A DNA stretch of 64,000 bases from Oceanospirillum linum (GCF_900182785.1 NZ_FXTS01000008.1:62001-126000); one strand, 5' to 3'; positions 32,142-41,142 are shown, numbered from the stretch's first letter. Translations and numbers: made by a program. Notes: generated by a model not told the origin, from the sequence alone.

Positions 32142-34454
32142 ATGCCTGTCACCAATAAAACCGATCAAGGGCAAACATACCGTTTTGCCCTGCGCGGAAT
32201 GCACTGTGCCAGCTGTGTGCAGCAGGTACAGAGTGCGCTGGATCAGCTGGAAGGTATTGAGAAAGCTGAGGTTAATCTGCCGGATCGTTCTGCCAGTGTC
32301 CTTGCATCGGTGGAACCGGCGAAAGTGATTGCGGCGGTTGAAGGGGCCGGCTTTGGTGCCACCTTGCTGGATGATGACTACGGCGAAGATGAACGTCAGG
32401 CAGAAGAGCGCACCCACTACCATCAGCAACTGAAGAAAACCGCCGCCGCGCTGGCGCTGGGTATTCCACTGATGGCGATGATGTTCTGGGACGGTATGCC
32501 GATGCTGAATCATGCATCCGGGCAAATATTCTGGCAGATCACCGGGCTTATGACACTGGCAGTGATGGTTTATTCCGGTGGCCACTTCTATCGGGGGGCA
32601 TGGGCCGCGTTTAAAAATCACTATGCCAATATGGATACCCTGATCGCTTTGGGTACGGGAACCGCCTGGCTGTTCTCGATGCTGATCTCCCTCTGGCCGG
32701 ATCTGGTGCCGGAGCAGGCCCGTCATGTCTATTTTGAAGCCGCCGTCTTTATTATCGGTCTGGTCAATCTGGGGCAGGCGTTAGAAAGCCGGGCCCGGGG
32801 TCAGGCCTCCCAGGCGATTCGTAAGCTATTGACTCTACAACCGGAAACGGCCCGTCTGATCCGAAAGGAAGATGGTGAAGAGGTGGATATGCGCATCGAG
32901 TCGATCCAGAAACGGGATATGATCCGGGTGCGTCCGGGGGAAAAAATTCCGGTGGATGGCAAGGTGATGGAAGGGGAAACCCGGGTCGATGAATCCATGC
33001 TGACCGGCGAGCCGATGCCCGTGAGTAAAAAGAAACGCGATGAAGTCACTGCCGGTACATTAAACCAGAGCGGCACCATTCGCATCCGCACCTTGCGGGT
33101 TGGCAGCGATACTGCGCTGGCGAAGATTATCGATCAGGTGCGGCAGGCGCAGAATGCCAAACCGGCACTGGGCCGATTGGCGGATAAGATCGCCGCGGTG
33201 TTTGTGCCCACGGTACTGATTATCGCGGTGCTGACGGCACTGGCCTGGTTTAACTTTGGCCCGGAACCGGTTTCCGCTTATATGCTGGTGACCACCATGA
33301 CGGTGTTAGTGATCGCTTGCCCCTGTGCTTTGGGCCTGGCGACGCCGATGTCCATTATGGTGGGTGTGGGTAAAGCGGCGGAGCACGGTATTCTGATTCG
33401 CCGGGGCGATGCCCTGCAGCAGGCGACAGAAGTGGATGTGGTGGTGCTGGATAAAACGGGGACGGTCACTCAGGGGCATCCCGAAGTGACGGATCTGGTG
33501 CTGCTGGCTGCAGGTAAAGCACAGGGCTTCACGGAACAGGATCTGCTCAGACTCGCTGCCAGCCTGGAAGTCGCCTCCGAGCATCCACTGGCCCAGGCGA
33601 TTGTAAACCAGGCGAAGCTTGAAGGTGTTTCCATCCAGGAAGCCAGCGATATTAAGCCGGTAGCCGGGCAAGGTATTCAGGGACAGTTTACTGAACAGGG
33701 TTCTTCTGATGCTTCGCCGGATCATATGGTTAGCCAGCGCTTACTGTTAGGTAACAGTGCCCTGATGGAGCACTTTAAGCTGGATCCGGGGGCTGCCAAA
33801 GCCAGGATGCAGGCTCTTGCAGAGCAAGGTAAAACTCCGGTGCTGTTGGCGGTGGGTGAGTCTGTGGTCGGGGTGTTAGCGGTTGCTGATCCTGTGAAAG
33901 AAGACTCGAAAGCTGCTATTGCCCGCCTGAAAAAACAGGGTGTGACCGTGATGATGCTGACCGGAGACAATCCTATAACGGCTCAGGCAGTGGCGAGCGA
34001 AGTGGGTATTGATCAGGTGATCGCTGAGGTCATGCCGGATCATAAGGCTAATGAGATCCGTAAGCTGCAGCAGCAGGGGCTTAAAGTGGCTATGGTGGGT
34101 GACGGTATCAATGATGCACCTGCATTGGCTCAGGCGGATGTGGGTATGGCGATTGGAACGGGAACCGATATCGCCATTGAGAGCGCAGATTTGACGCTAA
34201 TGCGGGGTTCTCTACAGGGGATCGCTGATGCCATGGAGATCTCTTCACTGACCGTGAACAATATCAAGCAGAACCTGCTGGGGGCTTTTATCTATAACGG
34301 TATCGGTATTCCGTTGGCCGCTGGGGTGTTATTCCCCCTGTATGGTTTTTTACTGAATCCGGCCTTTGCCGGGGCTGCCATGGCGATGTCATCGGTGACA
34401 GTGGTAAGTAACGCTAATCGTTTGCGGCTGAAAAAGTTGTCGGTAGATGCATAA
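32142..34454 (+). CDS. copA: Copper-exporting P1B-type ATPase
   Basis: Inner-membrane Cu(I) pump of 770 residues, counted from ATG 32142 with GAGGAAAGG ahead; the longer frame from 32034 has no ribosome site. One N-terminal HMA domain has GMHCASCVQQV (~16-26). Eight membrane helices follow, with the metal-transport motif CPC in VIACPCALGLATPM. Actuator motif TGEP, phosphorylation motif DKTGT, the HP of the nucleotide domain in ASEHPLAQA and the hinge GDGINDAPALAQADVG are all present. It moves copper out of the cytoplasm. It shares the promoter of the CopZ gene. Confidence 0.96.
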   Translation: MPVTNKTDQGQTYRFALRGMHCASCVQQVQSALDQLEGIEKAEVNLPDRSASVLASVEPAKVIAAVEGAGFGATLLDDDYGEDERQAEERTHYHQQLKKTAAALALGIPLMAMMFWDGMPMLNHASGQIFWQITGLMTLAVMVYSGGHFYRGAWAAFKNHYANMDTLIALGTGTAWLFSMLISLWPDLVPEQARHVYFEAAVFIIGLVNLGQALESRARGQASQAIRKLLTLQPETARLIRKEDGEEVDMRIESIQKRDMIRVRPGEKIPVDGKVMEGETRVDESMLTGEPMPVSKKKRDEVTAGTLNQSGTIRIRTLRVGSDTALAKIIDQVRQAQNAKPALGRLADKIAAVFVPTVLIIAVLTALAWFNFGPEPVSAYMLVTTMTVLVIACPCALGLATPMSIMVGVGKAAEHGILIRRGDALQQATEVDVVVLDKTGTVTQGHPEVTDLVLLAAGKAQGFTEQDLLRLAASLEVASEHPLAQAIVNQAKLEGVSIQEASDIKPVAGQGIQGQFTEQGSSDASPDHMVSQRLLLGNSALMEHFKLDPGAAKARMQALAEQGKTPVLLAVGESVVGVLAVADPVKEDSKAAIARLKKQGVTVMMLTGDNPITAQAVASEVGIDQVIAEVMPDHKANEIRKLQQQGLKVAMVGDGINDAPALAQADVGMAIGTGTDIAIESADLTLMRGSLQGIADAMEISSLTVNNIKQNLLGAFIYNGIGIPLAAGVLFPLYGFLLNPAFAGAAMAMSSVTVVSNANRLRLKKLSVDA

Positions 34455-34501
34455 CCCTCTGTCGGCGGATAATAGGTGGATAAACAGCGGAGATACAGAT
34501 A

Positions 34502-34591
34502 ATGAGTGTATTGGTAAATCTGACTGGTGCGGTGCTGATCGGGTTGGTGATCTGGTGGTTTTGGCTGAAGCGGCCAAACTCGGGTCAATAG
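34502..34591 (+). CDS. 29-residue single-pass membrane peptide after copA
   Basis: A short frame with a good ribosome site (GGAG, 9 bp before ATG) encodes MSVLVNLTGAVLIGLVIWWF plus WLKRPNSGQ: one membrane helix with a positively charged end. It begins 47 bp after copA on the same strand. It resembles CcoS-type or P-type-ATPase-associated micro-proteins in size and layout, but I cannot assign a family. It might stabilise or modulate CopA. Confidence 0.55.
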   Translation: MSVLVNLTGAVLIGLVIWWFWLKRPNSGQ

Positions 34592-34610
34592 CGTCACTGA
34601 ATTTTAAGTA

Positions 34611-34640
34611 ATGATAAAAAAACGGGAGCTGCTTGGCTCC
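34611..34640 (-). terminator. Terminator of the SQR gene
   Basis: CGGGAGC / GCTCCCG stem with a short loop; on the minus strand it is followed by seven T. It lies ~85 bp after the minus-strand SQR gene. It may also slow plus-strand transcription leaving the copper genes. Confidence 0.8.
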
Positions 34641-34725
34641 CGTGTCCTATCAGTTATGTCAGATTGCCTCGGTTAGAGGTTGCCTGAGTAAACGGACTAG
34701 CAGAGTTCTATGCTATTCGTTAGCA

Positions 34726-35997
34726 CTATTTCAAGCGCTCGACACCGATCATTTTGAGAAGCTGTTTCTCATAGAAGGGCTCAGGGTTGCCGGTTTTCAT
34801 TTTGCGGATAAAGTATTTCTCAAAAGCTACCTTCGCCAGGTGTACCCATTTTCCTTTTTTAAACCAACTGACGTTGCGCGGTGGGATCTGTGGAATGGCA
34901 ACAAAAGCTGCACCCGTATCGCCCATATCCGCAAGGCATATAGCGTTCCAGGTAGCCTGTGCTTCAGGTTCTTTACCTTTCAGTACGGCATCCAGGTTCT
35001 CAACAATGGCAGTGACCATAGACTCAATCATATAGCCGGTTTTTGGTACGCCAGTCGGTACAGGTGTCACTTCAGTCGGAGCAATGGCGATGCAGACACC
35101 TGCGGACCAGATGTTGCTATAGGCTGTGCTGCGCTGATGGTCATCAATTTTAACAAAGCCCCGTGGGTTACAAAGATCCGGGACATTTGCGACACAATCT
35201 ACACCTTTAAACGCGGGCAGCATCATTGAGTGCTTAAATGGTAACTCATGTTGTTTGATGACTTCGCCGCTGTCGTTGTGCTCATCGACATACATGGTGC
35301 CTTCTTTAACTTTAGATACTTTGGCGTTACAGATCCATTTGATATGGTGAGCACGTAACTCAGATTCGAGCATCGACTTAGAGTCACCAACGCCACCTAA
35401 ACCCAGATGACCGATATAGGGTTCGCTGGTGACAAAGGTCATGGGTATCTGGTCGCGAATTTTACGGTTTTGCAGCTCTTTATTCAGTATGAAAGCGTAC
35501 TCATAGGCAGGGCCGAAACAACTGGCACCAGCCATGGCGCCGACAATCACCGGGCCGGGATCTTCGCAAAGTTGCTCAAAATCCTTGTAGGAGTCCAGGG
35601 CGTGGGGCAGGGAGCAAACAGATTGTGTATATCCGCCATGGGGGCCTGAGCCTTCAACTTCATCAAAGGCGAGTTTTGGACCGGTCATAATCAGCAGGTG
35701 ATCATAGTTAACGGTTTCGCCATTAATCAGGGTCAGGCTATTGCCTTCAGGGCTGATGGTGTCCACCGCCTGAGGGATAAAGCTTATGTTGTGTTTCTGA
35801 AGGTGAGGGGCAATTTTGAAACTAACCTCTTCTGAGTCACGCCAGCCAACGGCTATCCAGGGGTTGGATGGGACAAACTGAAAGTAGTCCCTTTCGTTGA
35901 TTACGGTAATCTCATGAGATTTATCCAGTTTGTGGCGCAACTCGTACGCCGCTGCCATGCCGCCGGTTCCGGCACCTAGAATAACGATATGAGCCAT
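34726..35997 (-). CDS. sqr: Sulfide:quinone oxidoreductase
   Basis: FAD-dependent enzyme of 423 residues that oxidises sulfide and passes electrons to quinone at the membrane. The N-terminal dinucleotide motif is GAGTGGMAAAYEL (~8-20). The three redox cysteines of type I SQR are present at Cys128, Cys160 (GASCFGPAYE) and Cys354 (NAICLADMGDTG), with nearly the same numbering as the well-studied Acidithiobacillus enzyme (128, 160, 356). The C-terminal amphipathic helices (WFKKGKWVHLAKVAFEKYFI) should bind the membrane. It stands alone; the role is sulfide detoxification or use as electron donor. Confidence 0.92.
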   Translation of the reverse strand: MAHIVILGAGTGGMAAAYELRHKLDKSHEITVINERDYFQFVPSNPWIAVGWRDSEEVSFKIAPHLQKHNISFIPQAVDTISPEGNSLTLINGETVNYDHLLIMTGPKLAFDEVEGSGPHGGYTQSVCSLPHALDSYKDFEQLCEDPGPVIVGAMAGASCFGPAYEYAFILNKELQNRKIRDQIPMTFVTSEPYIGHLGLGGVGDSKSMLESELRAHHIKWICNAKVSKVKEGTMYVDEHNDSGEVIKQHELPFKHSMMLPAFKGVDCVANVPDLCNPRGFVKIDDHQRSTAYSNIWSAGVCIAIAPTEVTPVPTGVPKTGYMIESMVTAIVENLDAVLKGKEPEAQATWNAICLADMGDTGAAFVAIPQIPPRNVSWFKKGKWVHLAKVAFEKYFIRKMKTGNPEPFYEKQLLKMIGVERLK

Positions 35998-36093
35998 CGC
36001 AGGCCTCCTTTGAGGTGAAAGGCGTTATTTATTGTTTTCTTATAAGCCTGCGATCTATCTTAGTAATTTTCTATTATATTAGTAAAGTCAAAA

Positions 36094-36732
36094 TTAGTGT
36101 TTTTTGAATTTATCGCCCCAAACTTCTTTTAAACGATTATCACGACCACAGCTGCTTCGGTAAAAAGTATACCGAATAGGATTTTTCATATAGTAATCCT
36201 GGTGATAGTCTTCTGCCGGATAAAAAGTACTTGCAGGCTTAATCTCAGTCTGAATTTTCTGATTAAAATTTTGCTGGTGCTCTGCCTTACTTATTTCAGC
36301 CAGGCGGCTCTGTTCATCATCCAGCGGGTAGATGCCTGAGCGGTACTGTCTACCGGCATCGCAAAATTGGCGATTGACTGCGAAAGGGTCAATGTTCACC
36401 CAAAAGATATCAAGCAATGTTTGATAGCTGACAACCTCAGGATCATAAATGATCTCTACAGCTTCAGTGTGACCTGTCATACCGGCAGAAACTTCCCGGT
36501 AAGTTGGATTCTGTTTATGGCCATCGGTATAACCGGATGTCGTGCTGATAACCCCTTCAGTGCTATCGAAAGGCGGCTCCATGCACCAAAAGCACCCTCC
36601 GGCAAAAATGGCTCGGGCTTCTTTAGCCTGGCTGACAGGGCTGATCAGTAAGGTAGCGGAGATAAAAAAAAGAGCGATAACTTTTCCGGTTACAGAGGAA
36701 AGGTGCCGAGCCATGGATGATGACGTTTTCAT
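36094..36732 (-). CDS. msrA: Peptide methionine-S-sulfoxide reductase, exported
   Basis: MsrA of 212 residues, counted from the ATG at 36732, which has AAGGAG ahead. The catalytic GCFWCMEPPF motif (~54-63) and TSGYTDG, YRSGIYPLDDEQ and EDYHQDYY blocks are normal for the family. A hydrophobic N-terminal stretch (KVIALFFISATLLISPVSQA) ending in AQA-K-like sequence predicts a signal peptide, so the enzyme would repair oxidised methionine in the periplasm. Most MsrA proteins are cytoplasmic, but exported forms are known. It lies 61 bp after the hybrid-kinase gene on the same strand. Confidence 0.93.
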   Translation of the reverse strand: MKTSSSMARHLSSVTGKVIALFFISATLLISPVSQAKEARAIFAGGCFWCMEPPFDSTEGVISTTSGYTDGHKQNPTYREVSAGMTGHTEAVEIIYDPEVVSYQTLLDIFWVNIDPFAVNRQFCDAGRQYRSGIYPLDDEQSRLAEISKAEHQQNFNQKIQTEIKPASTFYPAEDYHQDYYMKNPIRYTFYRSSCGRDNRLKEVWGDKFKKH

Positions 36733-36793
36733 AGAAAAACTCCTTAGATGATAACCAGGAATACGCAATAGCCAGGCTAATGGATTCAGGTTT

Positions 36794-38635
36794 TCACTGT
36801 TTGTCCGTTACGGGTGTTCCGTTCCAGCGCTTGAGAGATTGCTGGAGCAGGCTCATATCCAGTGGTTTTGCCAGAAAGTCCTGCATACCGGCATCAAGGC
36901 AACTTTGCCGGTCAACCGTCATGACATTGGCGGTTAATGCGACAATGGCTGTGTTTCTGTTGGGGCCACTACCCCGCCTGATCTCCTGGCTACAGGTCAG
37001 CCCGTCCATCACCGGCATCTGACAGTCCATCATGATAAGGCTGTACTTTTTCCCATGACACATTTCTAGGGCAATCCGGCCATTCTCGGCAAGCTCGGTT
37101 TCATATCCCATTCGACTGAGAATGGTGGTGATCAGCTTTGCATTCACTGGGTTGTCTTCTACGACTAATACGGACTCAGACTCGAGGGCTACAGAGCTTA
37201 TCTCGGAGGGTATCTGCCCCCGTGCTGAAGAAGCTATCAGCTGTTCTTGTTTTATCTGAACCGGAATATTGAACCAGAAAACAGACCCTTGTCCGGGCGT
37301 GCTCTGTACGCCAACCTGTCCATTCATAGCGGCGATAATCTCCCGACATAGAGAGAGGCCAAGCCCACTGCCACCGTAGTGTCGGGTGATGGAGCTGTCC
37401 GCCTGAGTAAATGGCGTAAACAGTTGCTTCTGCACATCCTCAGAGATACCGATACCCGTATCTTCAATCTCGATATGCAGAGTGCTTTCAATTCTTTCCA
37501 TAGAAGCTGACGAAGCCTGCTCCAGTGGGGTGTCGGGTAATATCAGGCGAATACGTAACGTAATACAGCCCGTTTCAGTAAATTTTACGGCATTACCCAG
37601 CAGGTTGATCATAACCTGCTGCAGGCGAAGTGGGTCGCTGATGATCTCTTGTGGCTGGTTTGGTGCTATATCCAGTACGAAGTCCAGTTTTTTTTCTGTC
37701 AGACTGGCATTGATGACTGAGCGCGCATTTTTAGCACAAAGAATCAGGTCGAAGGCTTTGGCTTCAATGGGCATCTTTTTCTGCTGCAGCCTGGAAAGAT
37801 CCAGAACATTATTGATCAGATTTAACAGAGCCTCTCCGGAGGCATTGATATCTTCCAGAAGAGAAGCGGTGCCTGGCAGCTTCTGAATCTCCTTTTCCAT
37901 CTTCAGAAGCGCAATCGAGCCAAGTATTCCATTGAGCGGGGTTCTTATTTCATGACTCATATTGGACAGGAAGTAGCTTTTACTTTGGTTTGCAGCTTCA
38001 GCTTTCAGCGCAAGTCGTTGATTCCGGCGCAGCTCCAGGTAGTTGATCAGTGTGAATATACCGGCTACAGCCAGAATGCTGATCAGGAGAAAGACAACCC
38101 AGCGATAATTTTCCTGAACTTTAACAGCAAAACGGCTCTCGGTTTCAGATATGGCTGAAGCGATCGTTCGTGATGAGTGCATAAAGCGTGGGATAAAACT
38201 CTGCATACGCTCAACGTAGCGTTTGGCCTGCTCTGGGGTCAGGGTTTCAAGGTCATCTTCCAGATTGATCATAATGGTCTGCAGGTGTTCAACTTCTGCG
38301 AGTATATCTCCGTCAAGCTGTTCGATGAGTTGGCGAGTGGTGCCGGAGGAGATGATATTGATGCGACTCCAGAGAATCTCCATACGAAAGCTGACATCAT
38401 CGGACTGGTCTGCCGATGGCGTAACAATGAATGTATTCAGCTCGTTGATCAGCCTCAGAAGCTCAACTTCAATCCGGGTACTGTTCCAGTAACGTTCGTC
38501 TTTGGTCAGCATGGAGAACTCTTCGATCTCTCTTTCCAGCCGAAACAGAGATGCTGCAATAAAGAACACCAGCACGATAAGGCTTAAAGCCAGTACCACA
38601 GGTTTGATCAGGCCTGAGCGTCTATTTTTTATCAC
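36794..38635 (-). CDS. Membrane-bound hybrid histidine kinase (HisKA-HATPase-REC)
   Basis: Protein of 613 residues. Two membrane helices (~10-30 and ~182-204) bracket a helical periplasmic domain without a recognisable sensor family. Then follow the dimerisation box with the phospho-His (FLSNMSHEIRTPLNGILGSI, ~232-251), the ATPase domain (NLLGNAVKFTETG; DTGIGIS; GGSGLGLSLCREI), and a receiver domain (VLVVEDNPVNAKLI, phosphoacceptor in LIMMDCQMPVMDG). No HPt domain is encoded here, so the relay partner is elsewhere. The gene before it encodes a small exported molybdopterin-domain-like protein that may take part in sensing, since the two stand 40 bp apart. Confidence 0.93.
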   Translation of the reverse strand: MIKNRRSGLIKPVVLALSLIVLVFFIAASLFRLEREIEEFSMLTKDERYWNSTRIEVELLRLINELNTFIVTPSADQSDDVSFRMEILWSRINIISSGTTRQLIEQLDGDILAEVEHLQTIMINLEDDLETLTPEQAKRYVERMQSFIPRFMHSSRTIASAISETESRFAVKVQENYRWVVFLLISILAVAGIFTLINYLELRRNQRLALKAEAANQSKSYFLSNMSHEIRTPLNGILGSIALLKMEKEIQKLPGTASLLEDINASGEALLNLINNVLDLSRLQQKKMPIEAKAFDLILCAKNARSVINASLTEKKLDFVLDIAPNQPQEIISDPLRLQQVMINLLGNAVKFTETGCITLRIRLILPDTPLEQASSASMERIESTLHIEIEDTGIGISEDVQKQLFTPFTQADSSITRHYGGSGLGLSLCREIIAAMNGQVGVQSTPGQGSVFWFNIPVQIKQEQLIASSARGQIPSEISSVALESESVLVVEDNPVNAKLITTILSRMGYETELAENGRIALEMCHGKKYSLIMMDCQMPVMDGLTCSQEIRRGSGPNRNTAIVALTANVMTVDRQSCLDAGMQDFLAKPLDMSLLQQSLKRWNGTPVTDKQ

Positions 38636-38675
38636 GACAGCAGCACTCCAACGGCGGAACAGCAGATTATCTAAT

Positions 38676-39176
38676 CTAATTTACAACAAGTGTTTTTAAT
38701 TGCCAGATGGCGTGGGCCTGATAGGGAGGAATATTAATGGCAGGTTGATCAGAGAATGGGTAAAGAACCCAGAGGGGCCCCTTGTCTCGGATACGCATTC
38801 TTTTTCCGTCTATGGCATAGGCGATAAAAGCACTATGTTCAATAAGGGTCTCAACGGCTACCTGAATAGCGTAATCGTTGAGGGCGATCATCGTAACGTG
38901 TTTACCTTTAGGGTCAATTTGCAAATGTTTCATCAGATCTTTGAATGTCACGGATGAGAAGGTATGCTCTTTATCGGTCCAGATCGTTTTGGTACGAACC
39001 TGAGTGGTTGGAAGGGCTTTGAATTCGGCTAATGTAAAGCTTACTGAGGCATCTTCACTTTGAACCGTTAATATCGGGCGCTGTGCCATCGCATCCAGGG
39101 ACAAAAAGAGCAGCAACAACGTCATAAACGCAATTCGAGCTAAATATCGCCAGTCTGACATAGGGGTTGCCTTCAT
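38676..39176 (-). CDS. Small exported molybdopterin-domain-like protein, paired with kinase
   Basis: Protein of 166 residues with a signal peptide (ARIAFMTLLLLFLSLDAMAQ, cleaved near residue 32). The mature part resembles a short form of the oxidoreductase molybdopterin-binding (SUOX-like) domain: FTLAEFKALPTTQVRTKT, TFKDLMKHLQI, NDYAIQVAVETL and GPLWVLYPFSD. It lacks the Cys that binds the pterin in true enzymes, so it is probably a periplasmic ligand- or partner-binding protein. Such proteins are seen beside sensor kinases and diguanylate cyclases in Vibrio and relatives. It likely forms a sensing pair with the hybrid kinase downstream; this is inference. Confidence 0.7.
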   Translation of the reverse strand: MKATPMSDWRYLARIAFMTLLLLFLSLDAMAQRPILTVQSEDASVSFTLAEFKALPTTQVRTKTIWTDKEHTFSSVTFKDLMKHLQIDPKGKHVTMIALNDYAIQVAVETLIEHSAFIAYAIDGKRMRIRDKGPLWVLYPFSDQPAINIPPYQAHAIWQLKTLVVN

Positions 39177-39233
39177 AGATCAGACTCCTACGTGTTTCGT
39201 ATGATGATTTGTAACTATTTTATATTTTTCAGG

Positions 39234-39268
39234 CGAAAAAAAACCGGCCACTGAAATAGCAGCCGGTT
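39234..39268 (-). terminator. Terminator of sodB
   Basis: AACCGGC (39242-39248) pairs with GCCGGTT (39262-39268); on the minus strand it is followed by a run of T. It lies 30 bp after the SOD stop codon. Confidence 0.85.
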
Positions 39269-39297
39269 AGGCAATTCCGAAGAATTTTAACCTAAAC

Positions 39298-39882
39298 TTA
39301 TGCTGCGAAGTTAGCCGCTGCAAAGTCCCAGTTCGCCAGAGCCCAGAAACCTTCCAGGTACTTAGGACGAACATTACGGTAGTCAATGTAGTAAGCGTGT
39401 TCCCACAGATCAACTGTCAGCAGAGCTGTTTGACCGGCAGTCATTGGCGTACCCGCGTTGCTGGTGTTAACGATTTCCAGAGAACCGTCAGCGTTCTTAA
39501 CCAACCAGGTCCAGCTGGAGCCGAAGTTGTTTACAGCTTTGTCGTTAAACTCAGTCTGGAAAGCTTCGAAAGAACCCCATTTGGCATTGATTGCATCTGC
39601 CAGAGCGCCAGCTGGTTGGCCGCCACCGTTTGGAGACAGACTGTTCCAGTAAAAAGTGTGGTTCCAGATCTGCGCTGCATTGTTGAAGACAGGGCCGGCA
39701 GGTGCAGCTTTGATGACTTCTTCCAGTGTTTTACCTTCAAACTCAGTACCCGGAACCAGACCATTCAGTTTGTCCACGTATGTGTTGTGGTGTTTGCCGT
39801 GGTGGAACTCCAGGGTTTCAGCTGAGATGTGTGGCTCAAGTGCTGATTTGTCATACGGCAGTGCAGGTAATTCAAACGCCAT
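39298..39882 (-). CDS. sodB: Iron superoxide dismutase
   Basis: Enzyme of 194 residues that removes superoxide in the cytoplasm. I place the start at MAFELPALPYDKSAL (39882), which has TGGAG 9 bp ahead. Metal ligands are in LEFHHGKHHNTYV (first His), AAQIWNHTFYWNSL (second His) and the C-terminal DLWEHAYYIDYRN (Asp and third His). The sequence around them is of the Fe type (QIWNHTFYW). No signal peptide. A perfect 12-bp palindrome lies ~45 bp before the start and may be an operator. Confidence 0.96.
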   Translation of the reverse strand: MAFELPALPYDKSALEPHISAETLEFHHGKHHNTYVDKLNGLVPGTEFEGKTLEEVIKAAPAGPVFNNAAQIWNHTFYWNSLSPNGGGQPAGALADAINAKWGSFEAFQTEFNDKAVNNFGSSWTWLVKNADGSLEIVNTSNAGTPMTAGQTALLTVDLWEHAYYIDYRNVRPKYLEGFWALANWDFAAANFAA

Positions 39883-39917
39883 GGTTGTTTTCTCCATCAA
39901 CTCACGTCAAAAAGTAT

Positions 39918-39940
39918 GAAGTTATCGTATACGATACTTC
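39918..39940. promoter_or_regulatory. Palindrome upstream of sodB
   Basis: Perfect palindrome ATCGTATACGAT (39924-39935) with further arms GAAGT and ACTTC. It lies 36-58 bp before the sodB start. The TCGTATACGA core is like targets of GntR/FadR-type repressors, but the regulator is unknown. In the rest of the 351-bp gap up to 40251 I see nothing to annotate. Confidence 0.45.
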
Positions 39941-40251
39941 GACCATTTTTTTTCAGATTTTGATTGCCGGATCTTAGCGCCACCGGCAAGCATCTGTTTT
40001 AAAGTGCGTAAATAATAGCACTTCATTTGCGGGGTTTCTATTTCTGAGTGGAACAGTTGGATATTATTTGGACGGAAAAAGTTGTTAAAACTCAGGCTAT
40101 ATTAGCCTGTGGTGCATTTATTTCCGTAACCCGATGTAATAATCTTATCAGATGTATAGCATGGTATTGCACCGGTGGGACGTGGTAGTGCATTGGTGAA
40201 TTTTGCGTTAGCTGAACTGAATTTTATATAAAACTGGCCCGGATCCTGAAT

Positions 40252-41124
40252 ATGTCACCTGATAATATGAAAATTACTGCCCAGCGGGATGAGCCCGCAC
40301 CAACCCGGCCTGGAAAACCAGGGGGCACAGGTCGCAGCAGTAAATACGTGCTTTGGCTTGTTGTCGCTTTATTGGTTGGGGCTATTGGCGTTGCTCTTTA
40401 TCAGAATACTCAACTGTCAGGTGCACTCAAACAGCAGCAGGCGAGTCTGGAGCAGGCAACGCAACGTATCCAGTTATTGGAAGATGAGTTAGTGGCCACA
40501 GGGCGGGATCTATCCCAGTCCGGCAGTACCCTGAAAAAACGTTTGAAAGACTCTGAGCATGAGATTCGCAAGCTTTGGGATCTGAGTAATAAACGTAATA
40601 AGGTTGATATCGCCCAGAATAAAAAGACCTTGGATACACTTGCTAAAGCGCTCAAGGAACTGGAAGCGGCCCAGAAAGGACAACTGGCTGCGCTGGCTGA
40701 TGAGAAGGCTGTCCGGGAAAATAAAGACAAAGCCCTACAGACAGAGCAACAGGTATTTAATGGACGGCTGGTGGCGATCTCTTCAGATCTTGCTGAGGCA
40801 AGGGCGGCGCTGGAAACTTTGCAGGATAAGCAATCCCGTCTGGATGCAGGGCTGGATGATCTTAATTCTGAAGTGAAGGATGTTAAGTCCCGCCTGAGTG
40901 ATATGAAACAGGAGCAGGCAGGCCTTGGTAATGAAGCTATGCTGAACGTTAAAGAAACCTTGAGTGTTTATGGTGAGCGCCTGGATGCTATTGACGCTTC
41001 CCGTCGTCAGTTGACCAGTAACGTTACCCGCCTGAACACCGATGTGAACCGGCTGCAACTGGAAATGAAAGGGCTGATAAAGAATAACTCTCCCTCAGCG
41101 GCAGCATCTGCCCCCGCTCAATAA
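40252..41124 (+). CDS. Hypothetical membrane-anchored coiled-coil protein
   Basis: Protein of 290 residues. After a Pro/Gly-rich cytoplasmic start (~1-30) comes one membrane helix (YVLWLVVALLVGAIGVALY, ~32-50), then an almost continuous heptad coiled coil to residue ~280 (for example QQASLEQATQRIQLLEDELV; LKELEAAQKGQLAALADEK), ending in an Ala/Pro-rich tail. Similar proteins occur in pseudomonads and marine gammaproteobacteria without known function. A role in envelope structure or spacing is suggested by the layout only. Single gene with its own terminator. Confidence 0.75.
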   Translation: MSPDNMKITAQRDEPAPTRPGKPGGTGRSSKYVLWLVVALLVGAIGVALYQNTQLSGALKQQQASLEQATQRIQLLEDELVATGRDLSQSGSTLKKRLKDSEHEIRKLWDLSNKRNKVDIAQNKKTLDTLAKALKELEAAQKGQLAALADEKAVRENKDKALQTEQQVFNGRLVAISSDLAEARAALETLQDKQSRLDAGLDDLNSEVKDVKSRLSDMKQEQAGLGNEAMLNVKETLSVYGERLDAIDASRRQLTSNVTRLNTDVNRLQLEMKGLIKNNSPSAAASAPAQ

Positions 41125-41142
41125 GGGCCGCTTATGAGTATG

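Noticed and set aside
32007..32726. A 239-residue minus-strand frame over the start of copA
   Set aside because: Antisense to the conserved HMA domain and first helices of CopA; Arg/His/Gln-rich in the manner of shadow frames.
34633..35229. A 198-residue plus-strand frame over the end of the SQR gene
   Set aside because: Antisense to conserved SQR sequence including Cys354; no protein-like pattern.
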